From Bacillus nakamurai (lineage in GTDB: Bacteria > Bacillota > Bacilli > Bacillales > Bacillaceae), in NCBI RefSeq assembly GCF_001584325.1, contig NZ_LSAZ01000042.1, positions 1-64,000 on the forward strand: 64,000 bases of DNA, in the 5' to 3' direction. The notes under the pieces were generated by a model that made no database searches, was not told the origin of the DNA, and saw only the letters and a program-made list of their open reading frames with translations. How positions within the stretch are numbered: position 1 is the first letter of the stretch; every line of letters begins with the position of its first letter. The position numbers were made by a program, and so were the translations under genes. This document shows, piece by piece, positions 43,099 through 53,772 of this stretch.

Positions 43099-43677
43099 TT
43101 AGCTTAACTGATCGAAAATGTTTTTTTGTTTTTTCTCATCAATGACTTTGAGAACTTCATCCGTTTTTTCGTATGATTCTCCGTACCATTTTTCATCTTT
43201 ATAAGTGTGAATGGTTTCATATGTCTGTTTCATCGCTTCAAACATTTCTTCTTCAGATTCTGTTTTCGGTGACCAGTACAGAATCTCCATTTTGTTTACT
43301 TCATTCGTAGCCAATGACCGGCGCCGATACCCGATTGACTGTGCATGTTTGAAATGCTCTCTTTGATAAAAACGCAAACGCTTCTGTGTGTCTGTGTCAT
43401 CCTCGTCGACAGGTTCCACCTCAAGCAAAATCGGCTTGTTTTTCTTTTTCAGCTTACCGATCAGCTTGCTTCCGAGACCTTGTCCTCTGGCTTTCTTTGA
43501 CACAAACAGATAATCAATAAAGATAAAAGAGTCAAATTCCGCAAACATCAGTACGTAGTGTTGGCCCTCTTCTTTATGATAAACATCGCTTTGCTCTTTT
43601 AACAGAGCTTCCATATGCTCTTTTGATTTCATTTCTTCAATCGGAAAATATTCACTCAGCTTTTCATACCAGTTCAT
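43099..43677 (-). CDS. yjbC: YjbC, GNAT-like acetyltransferase
   Basis: 192 residues. Acetyl-CoA-binding loop at about 67-78 (KARGQGLGSKLIGKL), with FIDYLFVSKK before it and FYQREHFKHAQSIGYRRR after. B. subtilis YjbC is cotranscribed with spx and is induced by salt and other stresses. Substrate unknown. ATG with AAGGAGCAAATGA upstream. Confidence 0.88.
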   Translation of the reverse strand: MNWYEKLSEYFPIEEMKSKEHMEALLKEQSDVYHKEEGQHYVLMFAEFDSFIFIDYLFVSKKARGQGLGSKLIGKLKKKNKPILLEVEPVDEDDTDTQKRLRFYQREHFKHAQSIGYRRRSLATNEVNKMEILYWSPKTESEEEMFEAMKQTYETIHTYKDEKWYGESYEKTDEVLKVIDEKKQKNIFDQLS

Positions 43678-43785
43678 TCATTTGCTCCTTATGGGTTCGT
43701 TGTCTTCACACTTTTAGATATACCCCATTTCCGATTGTTTAAACAATCTTACATCTATTAAGACGTTTGACTTTGTGACATGGTT

Positions 43786-44982
43786 TCATTTTTTTAAAAA
43801 AGGTGTGTAATCTACATGTTTCGTATAATGATTGGCTGCATCCCACAATAAAAATTCGTCGATTCCTTCATCGTGTAAAGCTTTAATCTGGTCTTCCACC
43901 TGGCTTTTGCCGTACTCTTGATAGTTGCCGCTTCCGAGGTACGAGGCTGTGAAGTCCTGAAGCCACGGGCGTGATGAAGGCGGATTTTTCAGCTTGGAGA
44001 GTTTTTTATTCTCCACCTTTGCATATTCCCTGACAACTTTGTATGGCTCAAGATCGGGTTTATCAATGCCGAAATAGCTCGTCCAATGACTCGGATAAAT
44101 CATAGATGAAATGACATCGACATGCTCAGAAATTTTGCTGAAATTCTGTCCGATCCCGGGCGCTTCAGGCAATGTCGCTGAATAGCCGAAAATATCCGCC
44201 GACACATCAACACCGCGCGGCTTTAATTTTTTATTGGCATAACTGACGAAATCGGTAACAGCGTGAACACGTTTCTGTACATTGCTGTCAGCTGATTTTC
44301 CATACCGCCCATGGCCGTATGTCAGTTCATCATCGCGTTTTTCAAATCCTTCCGGGAAACGGACATAATCAAACTGAATCTCTTTAAAGCCCTTTTTCGC
44401 GGCATCTTTTGCAATGTTTACATTGTAATCCCATACTTCTTTCATAAACGGGTTCACGAATGATTCCCCGCTCCCGTTTTTCCAAACGTTTCCGTCTTTT
44501 TCTTTAAAGGACCACTCCGGTTTTTCTTTCGCGAGCGCGCTGTCTTTAAAAACGACAATTCGCGCGATCGGATAGATATGTTTTTCCTCCAGTTTTTTCA
44601 TCATCCTTTTTGGGTCTTTGATGTACGGCTTGCTGATTTTATAGTAGGGAGACTGTTTATCCGGCTGGAACGTGAGGTTGCCGTTATCGTTTTTCACATC
44701 GATGACCATTGTATTCAGTTCTGTTTTGTCTACAAAATCCGTCAATTCATCAAACTTGCTTCCGCCCGCAGAATGCCCGGTTACGTAAATGCCCCGCACC
44801 TTATCGGGGCGGGAAAAATGCAGCCCTGATGGATAAGCGAACCTCGTCATCCCTTTCGGCAGTTCTTTTTTTGTGAGAGCCACTTTCAATTTCGGCTGTC
44901 CTTCTTTCACAGCAGCCTTCACTGGATAAGCCATGAAACTGAGAAACAATCCTGTGACGATGGCGTATATCATCATTCGCAT
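43786..44982 (-). CDS. secreted DUF4015 putative glycoside hydrolase
   Basis: 398 residues. A Sec signal peptide (MRMMIYAIVTGLFLSFMAYPVKA) precedes a TIM-barrel region: VRGIYVTGHSAGG, NTMVIDVKNDNGNLTF, YPIARIVVFKD, EIQFDYVRFPEGF, VSADIFGYSA, VISSMIYPSHW and EFLLWDAAN. This pattern defines the DUF4015 putative glycosyl hydrolase family. The FDYVRFP and DIFGY segments carry candidate acidic residues. It occupies the place where B. subtilis 168 has yjbB (a transporter). Probably acts on cell wall or an extracellular polysaccharide. Confidence 0.83.
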   Translation of the reverse strand: MRMMIYAIVTGLFLSFMAYPVKAAVKEGQPKLKVALTKKELPKGMTRFAYPSGLHFSRPDKVRGIYVTGHSAGGSKFDELTDFVDKTELNTMVIDVKNDNGNLTFQPDKQSPYYKISKPYIKDPKRMMKKLEEKHIYPIARIVVFKDSALAKEKPEWSFKEKDGNVWKNGSGESFVNPFMKEVWDYNVNIAKDAAKKGFKEIQFDYVRFPEGFEKRDDELTYGHGRYGKSADSNVQKRVHAVTDFVSYANKKLKPRGVDVSADIFGYSATLPEAPGIGQNFSKISEHVDVISSMIYPSHWTSYFGIDKPDLEPYKVVREYAKVENKKLSKLKNPPSSRPWLQDFTASYLGSGNYQEYGKSQVEDQIKALHDEGIDEFLLWDAANHYTKHVDYTPFLKK

Positions 44983-45103
44983 GCTAAACTCCTCCTTTTT
45001 ACCATTATAGGAAACGGGGAGCCGGCTTGATAAACTTTAATGTGCAGGGCTTTTAATATCGCAGCCTTGCACTGCTTAATAGGAAGCGGTTGTCGCCCAG
45101 ACA

Positions 45104-45398
45104 TCAGATTGGAGCCGTATTCATCTGCGTGCAGGTTTCCGATTGATGAATGGACAAGTTATATCGCTTTCCGTCAGTATTCTTCGTAATTTCTGCATTT
45201 GCTTCAGAACCTGATGCCAGCGTGCTGCTCATCGTGATTTTGGCCCAAGCCGTTTTAGCTGATTTTTTAAAAACAGGGCTGGTAGCATAATCATTGTCAT
45301 AAGGGCTTTTGCCATCGCAGGAATGGCACGGCTTTTCCGGCAGAAAACAAGGCAATGATGACAACTGTTAAAGGAATATTCAGGATAAAATGCTTCAT
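45104..45398 (-). pseudogene. secreted DUF2690 protein gene with a single-base frameshift
   Basis: The frame ending at 45104 encodes CHSCDGKSPYDNDYATSP ... SIHQSETCTQMNTAPI, a DUF2690 domain as in YjfA, but has no signal peptide or convincing start. An ATG at 45398 in another frame encodes a good signal peptide (MKHFILNIPLTVVIIALF-SAGK). The two join if one A is removed from the AAAA run near 45339-45342, giving a 97-residue secreted protein with paired cysteines. The total length of 295 nt is one more than a multiple of three. Either a real inactivation or a sequencing error in the homopolymer. Confidence 0.7.
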
Positions 45399-45439
45399 GA
45401 CAACCAATAAATCAAAAATGCATGGTCATTGACAGTCCA

Positions 45440-45479
45440 TAAAAAAATCCTTCAAGACTGGAGTCTTGAAGGATAGTCA
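45440..45479 (-). terminator. terminator of the opp operon
   Basis: Minus-strand ATCCTTCAAGACT-cc-AGTCTTGAAGGAT followed by TTTTTTA. Confidence 0.88.
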
Positions 45480-45480
45480 T

Positions 45481-46398
45481 CTATTGAAACGTTTTAAATT
45501 CTGCTTCTGTGCACATGACAAAATGTCCCGGTGTGACTTCGCGAAGCTCCATCTTTTCCCCGTCTTTCAGCTGATGGATTGACGGATCATATTTTTTCCG
45601 CACCCGATTTCTTTCGTAATCAGGGTCAGGAAGCGGGATGGCGGACAGCAGGGATTTTGTATAAGGGTGCAGCGGATTCTCATAAAGCTCATCCGCCGGC
45701 GCAAGCTCAACCAGCTTTCCGAAATACATGACGCCGATACGGTCGCTGATGTATTTGACCATGGACAAATCATGGGCGATAAACAGGTAAGTAAGCCCCT
45801 TTTCCTTTTGCAATTCCTTCATTAAATTGACGACCTGCGCCTGAATGGATACGTCAAGGGCGGAAATCGGTTCGTCCGCAATGATAAACTCCGGATCAAC
45901 CGCAAGCGCTCTGGCAATTCCGATCCTCTGACGCTGCCCTCCAGAAAATTCATGCGGATAGCGGTTGGCGTGCTCCTTATTTAGGCCGACCGTTTCAAGC
46001 AGTTCATGAACCCGCTGCATGCGCTCCTTTTTCGTTTTCGCGAGATGATGGATATCAATCCCCTCCGCAATAATATCGGCAACTGTCATTCTCGGATTTA
46101 AAGATGCATACGGGTCTTGGAAAATCATCTGCATTTTCCGGTTAAACTCCAGCAGCTTTTTGCGGGATTTTTTGCCGTGGACATTTTCTCCGTTAAACAG
46201 CACTTCGCCGTCAGTAGCCTCATACAGACGGATAATGCTTCGGCCTGTCGTCGACTTTCCGCAGCCTGATTCTCCGACAAGGCCGAGCGTTTCGCCTTTA
46301 TAAATATCAAATGACAGGTCATCTACCGCTTTTACGGTTCCTTTCGGCGTGAAAAAATGCTGTTTTAAATGTTTAATTTCGAGCAGCTTTTCAGTCAT
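45481..46398 (-). CDS. oppF: OppF, oligopeptide ABC transporter ATP-binding protein
   Basis: 305 residues from the ATG at 46398 behind GGAAGGTG, the length of B. subtilis OppF. Walker [13 protein letters not shown] near residue 46, signature [15 protein letters not shown], Walker B EFIIADEPISALD, and the C-terminal oligopeptide-transporter extension. With OppD it drives uptake of oligopeptides including Phr signalling peptides needed for sporulation and competence. Confidence 0.94.
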   Translation of the reverse strand: MTEKLLEIKHLKQHFFTPKGTVKAVDDLSFDIYKGETLGLVGESGCGKSTTGRSIIRLYEATDGEVLFNGENVHGKKSRKKLLEFNRKMQMIFQDPYASLNPRMTVADIIAEGIDIHHLAKTKKERMQRVHELLETVGLNKEHANRYPHEFSGGQRQRIGIARALAVDPEFIIADEPISALDVSIQAQVVNLMKELQKEKGLTYLFIAHDLSMVKYISDRIGVMYFGKLVELAPADELYENPLHPYTKSLLSAIPLPDPDYERNRVRKKYDPSIHQLKDGEKMELREVTPGHFVMCTEAEFKTFQ

Positions 46399-47467
46399 TT
46401 TTTTCACCTTCCTTCATTAAAACCGGCTGCTGGTACGTATTCGGCAATTTGCGCATTTTTGCCTTCACCGCTTCAGGCGGCTCTACCTTAGGCGCATCCG
46501 GATGCAAGAGCCAAGATTTCACAAAATGCGTGTCAGACACTTTATACATCGGCGGCTCCTCTTCGAAGTCAATTTTCATTGCGTAAGAGCTGCGAAGAGC
46601 AAACGCATCTCCTTTTGGAGGATTTGTCAGATCAGGCGGCGTTCCCGGGATGGCCGTCAGTTTTTCCTGATCAGTGCTTTCTAGGCTCGGCATAGACGCT
46701 AAAAGCCCCCACGTATACGGATGACGCGGATCATAGAAAATTTCGTCCACCGTGCCCGACTCGACGACTTGTCCTGCGTACATGACAGCGACCCGGTCGG
46801 CAACGTTGGCGACAACCCCGAGGTCATGCGTGATAAAAATAATTGAAGTGTCGATTTTTTTCTGTAATTCCTTCATCAGCTCGAGAATCTGGGCCTGAAT
46901 CGTTACATCAAGAGCGGTTGTCGGTTCATCAGCAATTAACAGCTTCGGATTTGCCGCAAGCGCCATCGCGATAACGACGCGCTGCCTCATTCCGCCTGAG
47001 AATTCATGCGGGAATTGGCCGACCCGTTTTTCCGGCATCGGAATTCCCACTAAATCAAGCAATTCAATTGCGCGTTTGCGTGCCGCTTCTTTTGAAATGG
47101 TTTCGTGTTTAAAAAGCACTTCCGTAATTTGTTTACCGACCTTCATTGTTGGGTTCAGAGATGTCATCGGATCTTGGAAAATCATCCCGATGTCTTTTCC
47201 TCTGATGGACTGCATCTCTTTTTCTGACATCGGTACGATATCGCGTCCGTCAAAGAGAATCTCCCCTCTTTTAAAATATCCGGGCGGCATTGGAATCAGC
47301 TTCATAATCGCTTGGGACGTCACACTTTTTCCGGAACCGGATTCGCCCACGATCGCGAGGGTTTCTCCCTTGTTCAAATGGAAATTCACGCCGCGGATTG
47401 CCTGTACCTCTCCGCCGTATGTTTTAAATGAAATGGCTAAGTCTTTTACCTCTAGCAAGCGTGTCAC
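46391..47467 (-). CDS. oppD: OppD, oligopeptide ABC transporter ATP-binding protein
   Basis: 358 residues. Walker A GESGSGKSVTSQ near residue 37, signature FSGGMRQRVVIAMAL, Walker B LLIADEPTTALD, and the OppD/F C-terminal domain. The end overlaps the oppF start by 8 nt. It forms the ATPase heterodimer with OppF. Confidence 0.94.
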   Translation of the reverse strand: MTRLLEVKDLAISFKTYGGEVQAIRGVNFHLNKGETLAIVGESGSGKSVTSQAIMKLIPMPPGYFKRGEILFDGRDIVPMSEKEMQSIRGKDIGMIFQDPMTSLNPTMKVGKQITEVLFKHETISKEAARKRAIELLDLVGIPMPEKRVGQFPHEFSGGMRQRVVIAMALAANPKLLIADEPTTALDVTIQAQILELMKELQKKIDTSIIFITHDLGVVANVADRVAVMYAGQVVESGTVDEIFYDPRHPYTWGLLASMPSLESTDQEKLTAIPGTPPDLTNPPKGDAFALRSSYAMKIDFEEEPPMYKVSDTHFVKSWLLHPDAPKVEPPEAVKAKMRKLPNTYQQPVLMKEGEKND

Positions 47468-47479
47468 TCATATCACTCC

Positions 47480-48397
47480 TTATTTGCGTAACTTAGGATC
47501 CAGCGCGTCTCTTAATCCGTCGCCGACAACATTAAAGCCAAACATCGCAAGGCAGATAAAGCCGGCAGGGAAGAATAAACGCCAAGGGTAATAGGTTAAT
47601 GCAGGCAATCCGTCTGAGGCCATTGTCCCCCAGCTCGCAAGCGGCGCCGGTACGCCGAGCCCTAAATAACTTAAAAATGCTTCTGTAAAAATCGCGGTCG
47701 GAACCGTCAGTGTCATCGTGACTAAGATAGAGCCCATCGCATTCGGAACAATATGCTTAAACAGAAGACGTCCCGTTTTCGCACCCAGGGTTTGGGAAGC
47801 AAGCACATATTCCTGGTTCTTCAATTGAAGCACTTGGCCGCGGACGATCCTCGCCATATTAATCCAGCCCGTTATCGTCATGGCGACAATAATCGTCAGT
47901 AAGCCCTTCGGCAGAACAACCATCAGCAAGATAACCATTAATAATGAAGGAACTGCCCAAAGAATGTCCGCGATACGCATCATCACTTCATCAGTGCGGC
48001 CGCCGCGGAATCCGGAAATACTGCCCCAGATGACGCCGATTAATAAATCAAGCACGGCTGCGGCTACACCGATAAAGATAGAAATCCGCGCGCCTACCCA
48101 TGTCCGGACGAATATATCTCTTCCAAGGTCATCCGTGCCGAACCAATGATCTTTCGACGGCGCTTTATCCGCATTTAATAGATTGGTAGTCGCATAATCA
48201 TATCTTGAAAAGACAGGAGCAAAAATTGCCATAAGAATAATAAGTACGATCAGTACAAACCCGACCATCGCAAGCTTATTGCTGCGGAAGCGGAGCATGG
48301 CGTCTTTCCAGAGAGAAAGGCTTTTTTTACTTATTTTTTCGGCATCGCCGGCATTAGCTGAAGCTGGTTCAAACATATTTTTAGGAATGTTCTGCAT
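47480..48397 (-). CDS. oppC: OppC, oligopeptide ABC transporter permease
   Basis: 305 residues. An N-terminal cytosolic stretch and one helix (LAMVGFVLIVLIILMAIFAPVF), then DKAPSKDHWFGTDDLGRD and a five-helix BPD_transp_1 domain with the EAA loop (REYVLASQTLGAK-type: QEYVLASQTLGAKTGRLLFKHIVPN). It pairs with OppB in the membrane. Confidence 0.94.
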   Translation of the reverse strand: MQNIPKNMFEPASANAGDAEKISKKSLSLWKDAMLRFRSNKLAMVGFVLIVLIILMAIFAPVFSRYDYATTNLLNADKAPSKDHWFGTDDLGRDIFVRTWVGARISIFIGVAAAVLDLLIGVIWGSISGFRGGRTDEVMMRIADILWAVPSLLMVILLMVVLPKGLLTIIVAMTITGWINMARIVRGQVLQLKNQEYVLASQTLGAKTGRLLFKHIVPNAMGSILVTMTLTVPTAIFTEAFLSYLGLGVPAPLASWGTMASDGLPALTYYPWRLFFPAGFICLAMFGFNVVGDGLRDALDPKLRK

Positions 48398-48400
48398 GGT

Positions 48401-49336
48401 CTAGGCTCCTTTCTTTGCTTTAGAAAGCTTGATTCTCGGATCAATTAATCCGTACAGCACGTCTACGATTAATACGCAAAAAAGAAGAATTACGCTGAAG
48501 AACACGGTAACTCCCATAATGACGGTATAATCACGGTTTGTAATACTGTTTACAAAATGCGCGCCTAAACCGGGAATTCCGAAAATAGATTCAATGATGA
48601 AACTTCCTGTTAAAATGGATGCCGCCATCGGCCCCATATATGTCACGACGGGCAAAAGCGCGTTTCGAAGCGCATGGCGCACGGTGACTGACGGACGGGA
48701 AAGGCCTTTTGCTTTTGCAGTCCGTATGTAATCGCTGTTTAACACTTCAATCATGCTTGAACGGGAGAGTCTGGCAATAAACGCCATCGGCATGGAAGCA
48801 AGCGCAATGGAGGGCAAAAAGGTGTACGCCCAGGATTCCCACCCTGCGACCGGGAAGAGCTCCAATTTAATTGAGAAAATATACTGGAGTATCGTCGCCA
48901 ATATAAAGCTCGGAACTGAAATTCCAAAGATCGTTAAAATTGCAACGGTATAATCCTGCCATTTATTATGATACAGGGCAGCAATCACCCCAAACAAAAC
49001 ACCAAACGCTAAAGCGAGGAGAATAGCTTCTGCTCCGAGAGTGAATGAAACGGGGAAACCTGAACTGATCAAATCATTTACGCTTTGACCTTTATATTTA
49101 AAAGAAGGTCCGAAATCCCACACCGCCACTGATTTTAAGTAGCTGACATATTGAACGAAGAGAGGCTTGTCCAGACCATAGTGTTCGTTTAAGTTTGCCT
49201 CAATTTCAGGCGGCAGCTTTCTTTCGCCGGAAAATGGTCCGCCCGGCGCTGCCTGCATTAAGAAGAATGTGGCGGTGACAATCACAAACAGTGTGATGAT
49301 CATGTAAATGAATCGTTTACCGATATATTTCAGCAA
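48401..49336 (-). CDS. oppB: OppB, oligopeptide ABC transporter permease
   Basis: 311 residues from a TTG at 49336 that gives the N-terminus [11 protein letters not shown], with GGAGGTG six bases upstream; this equals the B. subtilis OppB length. Six helices, EAA loop [30 protein letters not shown]. It ends 3 bp before oppC. Confidence 0.94.
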   Translation of the reverse strand: MLKYIGKRFIYMIITLFVIVTATFFLMQAAPGGPFSGERKLPPEIEANLNEHYGLDKPLFVQYVSYLKSVAVWDFGPSFKYKGQSVNDLISSGFPVSFTLGAEAILLALAFGVLFGVIAALYHNKWQDYTVAILTIFGISVPSFILATILQYIFSIKLELFPVAGWESWAYTFLPSIALASMPMAFIARLSRSSMIEVLNSDYIRTAKAKGLSRPSVTVRHALRNALLPVVTYMGPMAASILTGSFIIESIFGIPGLGAHFVNSITNRDYTVIMGVTVFFSVILLFCVLIVDVLYGLIDPRIKLSKAKKGA

Positions 49337-49384
49337 GGTGAACACCTCCATGTTTTTTACAATTTTATACTTAATCAGTAAGAA

Positions 49385-49418
49385 AGGTATATGGGGACAT
49401 CCTCCCCATATACCTTGG
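49385..49418 (-). other. stable hairpin between oppA and oppB
   Basis: A 14-bp stem (AAGGTATATGGGGA paired with TCCCCATATACCTT) with a tiny loop lies in the gap between oppA and oppB. No T tract follows. It is probably an RNA processing/stability element that lets the binding protein accumulate above the membrane components. Confidence 0.6.
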
Positions 49419-49442
49419 GTCTTTTGTTTTTAGAGACGCTTT

Positions 49443-51080
49443 TTATTCGAAAGAAGCGTTTCTAAAGTAAACTTCACCTGTACCGGTTATGATGACATTT
49501 TTGAGGTTTTTATCCTGCACCCAAGTATCTGTATAGAAATAAACTGGCGCGACCGGCATTGCATCAATAAAGATTTTTTCTGCTTTTTTCAGCTCTTCGA
49601 TACGTTTGTCCGGGTCAGTTTCAAGCTGAGACTGGTTCAAAAGCTTTTTAAACTCAGGATCTTCCCAGCCGGTATCATTGTTCCCGCCTTCTTTATCGCG
49701 GAACAGTTCCAGGAAGTTGATCGGATCATTGAAATCACCGAGCCAGCCCATACGTCCGATTTGATAATCCTGGCTGTGCAGCTTGTCAATATACACATTC
49801 CATTCCGAGTTATCAAGTTCAATGTTAACGCCTAAGTTCTTTTTCCACATTTCCTGCACGGCCTGCGCGATTTTAGCGTGTGCTTCGTCCGTATTATAAG
49901 ACAGCTTGATTGCCGGAAGGTCAGATGCTTTCTTTACGCCTAATTCCTTCAAACCTTTATCCAGAAATTCTTTTGCTGTTTTGACATCATTGTCTTTGAA
50001 ATATCCTTTGGTATTATCTTTAAAGCCCTTCATTGACGGCGGCACTGCTGCCATTGCCGGAATTTGTTCGCCCTGCGTCACGTTTTTCACGATCGATGCG
50101 CGGTCTAGAGCATAAGTAAGAGCTTTCCGTATGTTAACATTGTTGAGCGGTTTGGCTTCTGTATTAAATTTGTACCAATACACGCCGGCAATAGGCTCAA
50201 CATGCAGCGATCCGTCTTTCTTCAAAGTCGGCAGTGATTCTGTCGGAAGCTGTCCAAGCGGCATTCCCGCCCAGTCAAGTTCCCCTGCTTGGAATTTTTT
50301 AAGTTCCGTATTGGTATTGTTAATCATCACCATGTTGATTTTCTTCAGTTTTACAGAGTCTTTATCCCAATATTCGTCGTTCTTTACAAGATCGATAGAA
50401 CCGCTGTGTTTCCAGGCCGTCATTTTGAACGGGCCGTTTGACACATAATTTTCGCCTGCGTTCGTATTCCAGTTTTTATGTTTTTCTGCAATTTTCTTGT
50501 TAATCGGCATATATGTGTAAAATGATGTTAATTGCAGGAAGTAAGGTGTCGGGTTGTTCAGTTCGACCTTTAATGTTTTGTCATTAACGGCTTTCACGCC
50601 TACATCATCAATCTTGCCTTTTCCTTTGTTGGCAGTTTCAGCGCCTTTGATATAGTAGAGCTGATAAGCGTATTGTGACTCATTGTTCGGGTCAAGCGCC
50701 CATTTCCAGGCATATTCAAAATCCTGCGCAGTAACGGGATCGCCGTTTGACCATTTTGCACCGTCACGAATCGTAAATGTATAGGTCTTTCCGTCTTTGC
50801 TTGTTTCGATCTTAGATGCCATTCCTTCTTCAGGCTCACCTTTGGAGTTGACTCGTGTCAATCCTTCAAAGATCTGACGGATGACGCCGCCGGAAACGGT
50901 ATCGTTAGCTAATCCCGGATGCAAAGAGAACGGTTCTGTTTTAATATTGATATGAAGTGATGTCTGCCCTTTGGTGTCTTTCTTTCCACCGCCGCCTGAT
51001 CCGCCGCTGAATCCGCCGCATGCACTTAACACGAGCGAGAAGATAAGCATTAAACCTACAATAGACCAACGCTTTTTCAT
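49443..51080 (-). CDS. oppA: OppA, oligopeptide-binding lipoprotein
   Basis: 545 residues, the length of B. subtilis OppA. Lipobox LSAC with Cys21, a short Gly-rich linker, then an SBP_bac_5 fold (LHINIKTEPFSLHPGLANDT ... FEYAWKWALDPNN ... ALTYALDRASIV). It captures oligopeptides and Phr pheromones for OppBCDF. First gene of opp. Confidence 0.95.
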   Translation of the reverse strand: MKKRWSIVGLMLIFSLVLSACGGFSGGSGGGGKKDTKGQTSLHINIKTEPFSLHPGLANDTVSGGVIRQIFEGLTRVNSKGEPEEGMASKIETSKDGKTYTFTIRDGAKWSNGDPVTAQDFEYAWKWALDPNNESQYAYQLYYIKGAETANKGKGKIDDVGVKAVNDKTLKVELNNPTPYFLQLTSFYTYMPINKKIAEKHKNWNTNAGENYVSNGPFKMTAWKHSGSIDLVKNDEYWDKDSVKLKKINMVMINNTNTELKKFQAGELDWAGMPLGQLPTESLPTLKKDGSLHVEPIAGVYWYKFNTEAKPLNNVNIRKALTYALDRASIVKNVTQGEQIPAMAAVPPSMKGFKDNTKGYFKDNDVKTAKEFLDKGLKELGVKKASDLPAIKLSYNTDEAHAKIAQAVQEMWKKNLGVNIELDNSEWNVYIDKLHSQDYQIGRMGWLGDFNDPINFLELFRDKEGGNNDTGWEDPEFKKLLNQSQLETDPDKRIEELKKAEKIFIDAMPVAPVYFYTDTWVQDKNLKNVIITGTGEVYFRNASFE

Positions 51081-51567
51081 GCACTAACCCCCTAATCAAT
51101 TTTTCAGCCTTTACTACTAAATACTCAGAAATATCAGACAAAATAACTTAATATTTTTCTAAACTTTAATTGTGTTCCGTCTTTTCTGATTATTTTATGT
51201 AAAGAAGCTGTAACAATAGAGTGAACAAGTTCATTATAATGAAATGAATAATTTATTGCAATACTATTTTCTCAATTTAAAATATTTAAATTTGGTTCGT
51301 TTTTCTGTCAAAAACGTGATATCCTTCTATAGTTTAAAGCATAACTAAACTAAATTTTTCATAGAGAATTTCCAGTTCATATTGCTTTTTACATATAATA
51401 TTCGTTATACGAAATGTTGATATGCGTTATCATTCGGGCGTTTCCAGACAATTTCGAGAATTCCTGAACCATGAGTGAACTGGAAAAAACCTTGAATTCT
51501 TCTGATGACATTTGGCTATAATTGATTTATAATGAATCAATCAAACACAATTGTTGTTATGCGCTAT
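51081..51567. other. AT-rich intergenic region between oppA and the trpS leader
   Basis: 487 bp, strongly AT-rich, containing no reading frame I would support. It holds the opp promoter (51233-51261) and the trpS promoter region, including a TATAAT near 51517. Confidence 0.6.
51233..51261 (-). promoter_or_regulatory. promoter of the opp operon
   Basis: Minus-strand TTGCAA (51256-51261), 17-bp spacer, TATAAT (51233-51238). The leader would be about 150 nt. Confidence 0.65.
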
Positions 51568-52813
<1,246 letters not shown>

Positions 52814-52852
52814 AAGAAAAGAGGCGGGGTATCCCTGCCTCTTTTTCTTTAA
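52814..52852 (+). terminator. terminator of trpS
   Basis: AAAAGAGGCGGGG-tat-CCCTGCCTCTTTTTC. Confidence 0.85.
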
Positions 52853-53601
52853 TTCACTTTTGATTCTTGTTCCATTTCCCAAAGCTTCTCGAAAAACGGC
52901 TGCCCTTTTATCAAGTTTTCACAGAAAGCGAGATGCTTGTCTGACCAGCCTTCAATCGTTTCATTATAAAGCATGTCCCAAATCTCCTCAAAACTCATCC
53001 GTTTGATCTGCTCGTACATATGCGGATTCCATTCCGTATACCAATACACAATTTCCGCACGGTTTTTCAGCCCTTTCAGCTGATCAAGCGCCATAAACAT
53101 CAGCTGCTTGATCTGCCGCTCTTTTCTCGTCAGCCCTCTGACGTGCTCCGGCGCCAATGATAAAATGTGGTATTCCTTTGAAGACTCCAATTGCTTCGGC
53201 TCAAATTGATAGGCTTCAGGCTCTACATCCTTTACCATTTCATAGACAAGCTGCTCCTGTCTCGGAATCAGGCGGCTCTTTCGGACCGGAATGGTGTAGC
53301 CGATCGTATCCACGGCAATGATGCTGATTCCGTCTGTCACGACAAAACAATATTCAAGCTTCGTACGCTCATGGTTTTTTCTCACGTATGACTTTTGGTG
53401 AACTTCATCAAGCAGCTCTTTCGGAAGCTCCGATAAATCGTTTTCTATGTAATGAAATAACACCGACGGCACTCTGAGCAATGGCGTCTGATCCAAAAGC
53501 TCTACCGTATCTTCCTTGCGCCATTCGTGAAAATGGCATACATTATAGCCATTCTCTTCCCCTTCAAACCAATTCACCCACACATCATGAAGAAATAACA
53601 T
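52849..53601 (-). CDS. yjbA: YjbA, UPF0736 protein
   Basis: 250 residues, acidic with many Trp and Tyr ([21 protein letters not shown] ... [23 protein letters not shown]). Matches YjbA of B. subtilis in size and place. Family of unknown function, restricted to Bacillales. No motif suggests an activity. Convergent with trpS. Confidence 0.88.
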   Translation of the reverse strand: MLFLHDVWVNWFEGEENGYNVCHFHEWRKEDTVELLDQTPLLRVPSVLFHYIENDLSELPKELLDEVHQKSYVRKNHERTKLEYCFVVTDGISIIAVDTIGYTIPVRKSRLIPRQEQLVYEMVKDVEPEAYQFEPKQLESSKEYHILSLAPEHVRGLTRKERQIKQLMFMALDQLKGLKNRAEIVYWYTEWNPHMYEQIKRMSFEEIWDMLYNETIEGWSDKHLAFCENLIKGQPFFEKLWEMEQESKVN

Positions 53602-53739
53602 ATTCGACCCCTCACTTTATAAAAACTGTTGTCCACAGTATAGGCAAGGGGGAGATAAATTATTCCATTTCGATATGAGAATTCCGTTTTTGGGCGGAGA
53701 GACGTTCCGTCAATGGCGAGCATTCTGATTATAGCGTAA

Positions 53740-53772
53740 TAAAAAATCTCCCGTATGAACTCGGGAGATCAT
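53740..53772 (-). terminator. terminator of the app operon
   Basis: Minus-strand ATCTCCCGAG-ttcat-ACGGGAGATTTTTT. Confidence 0.85.
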
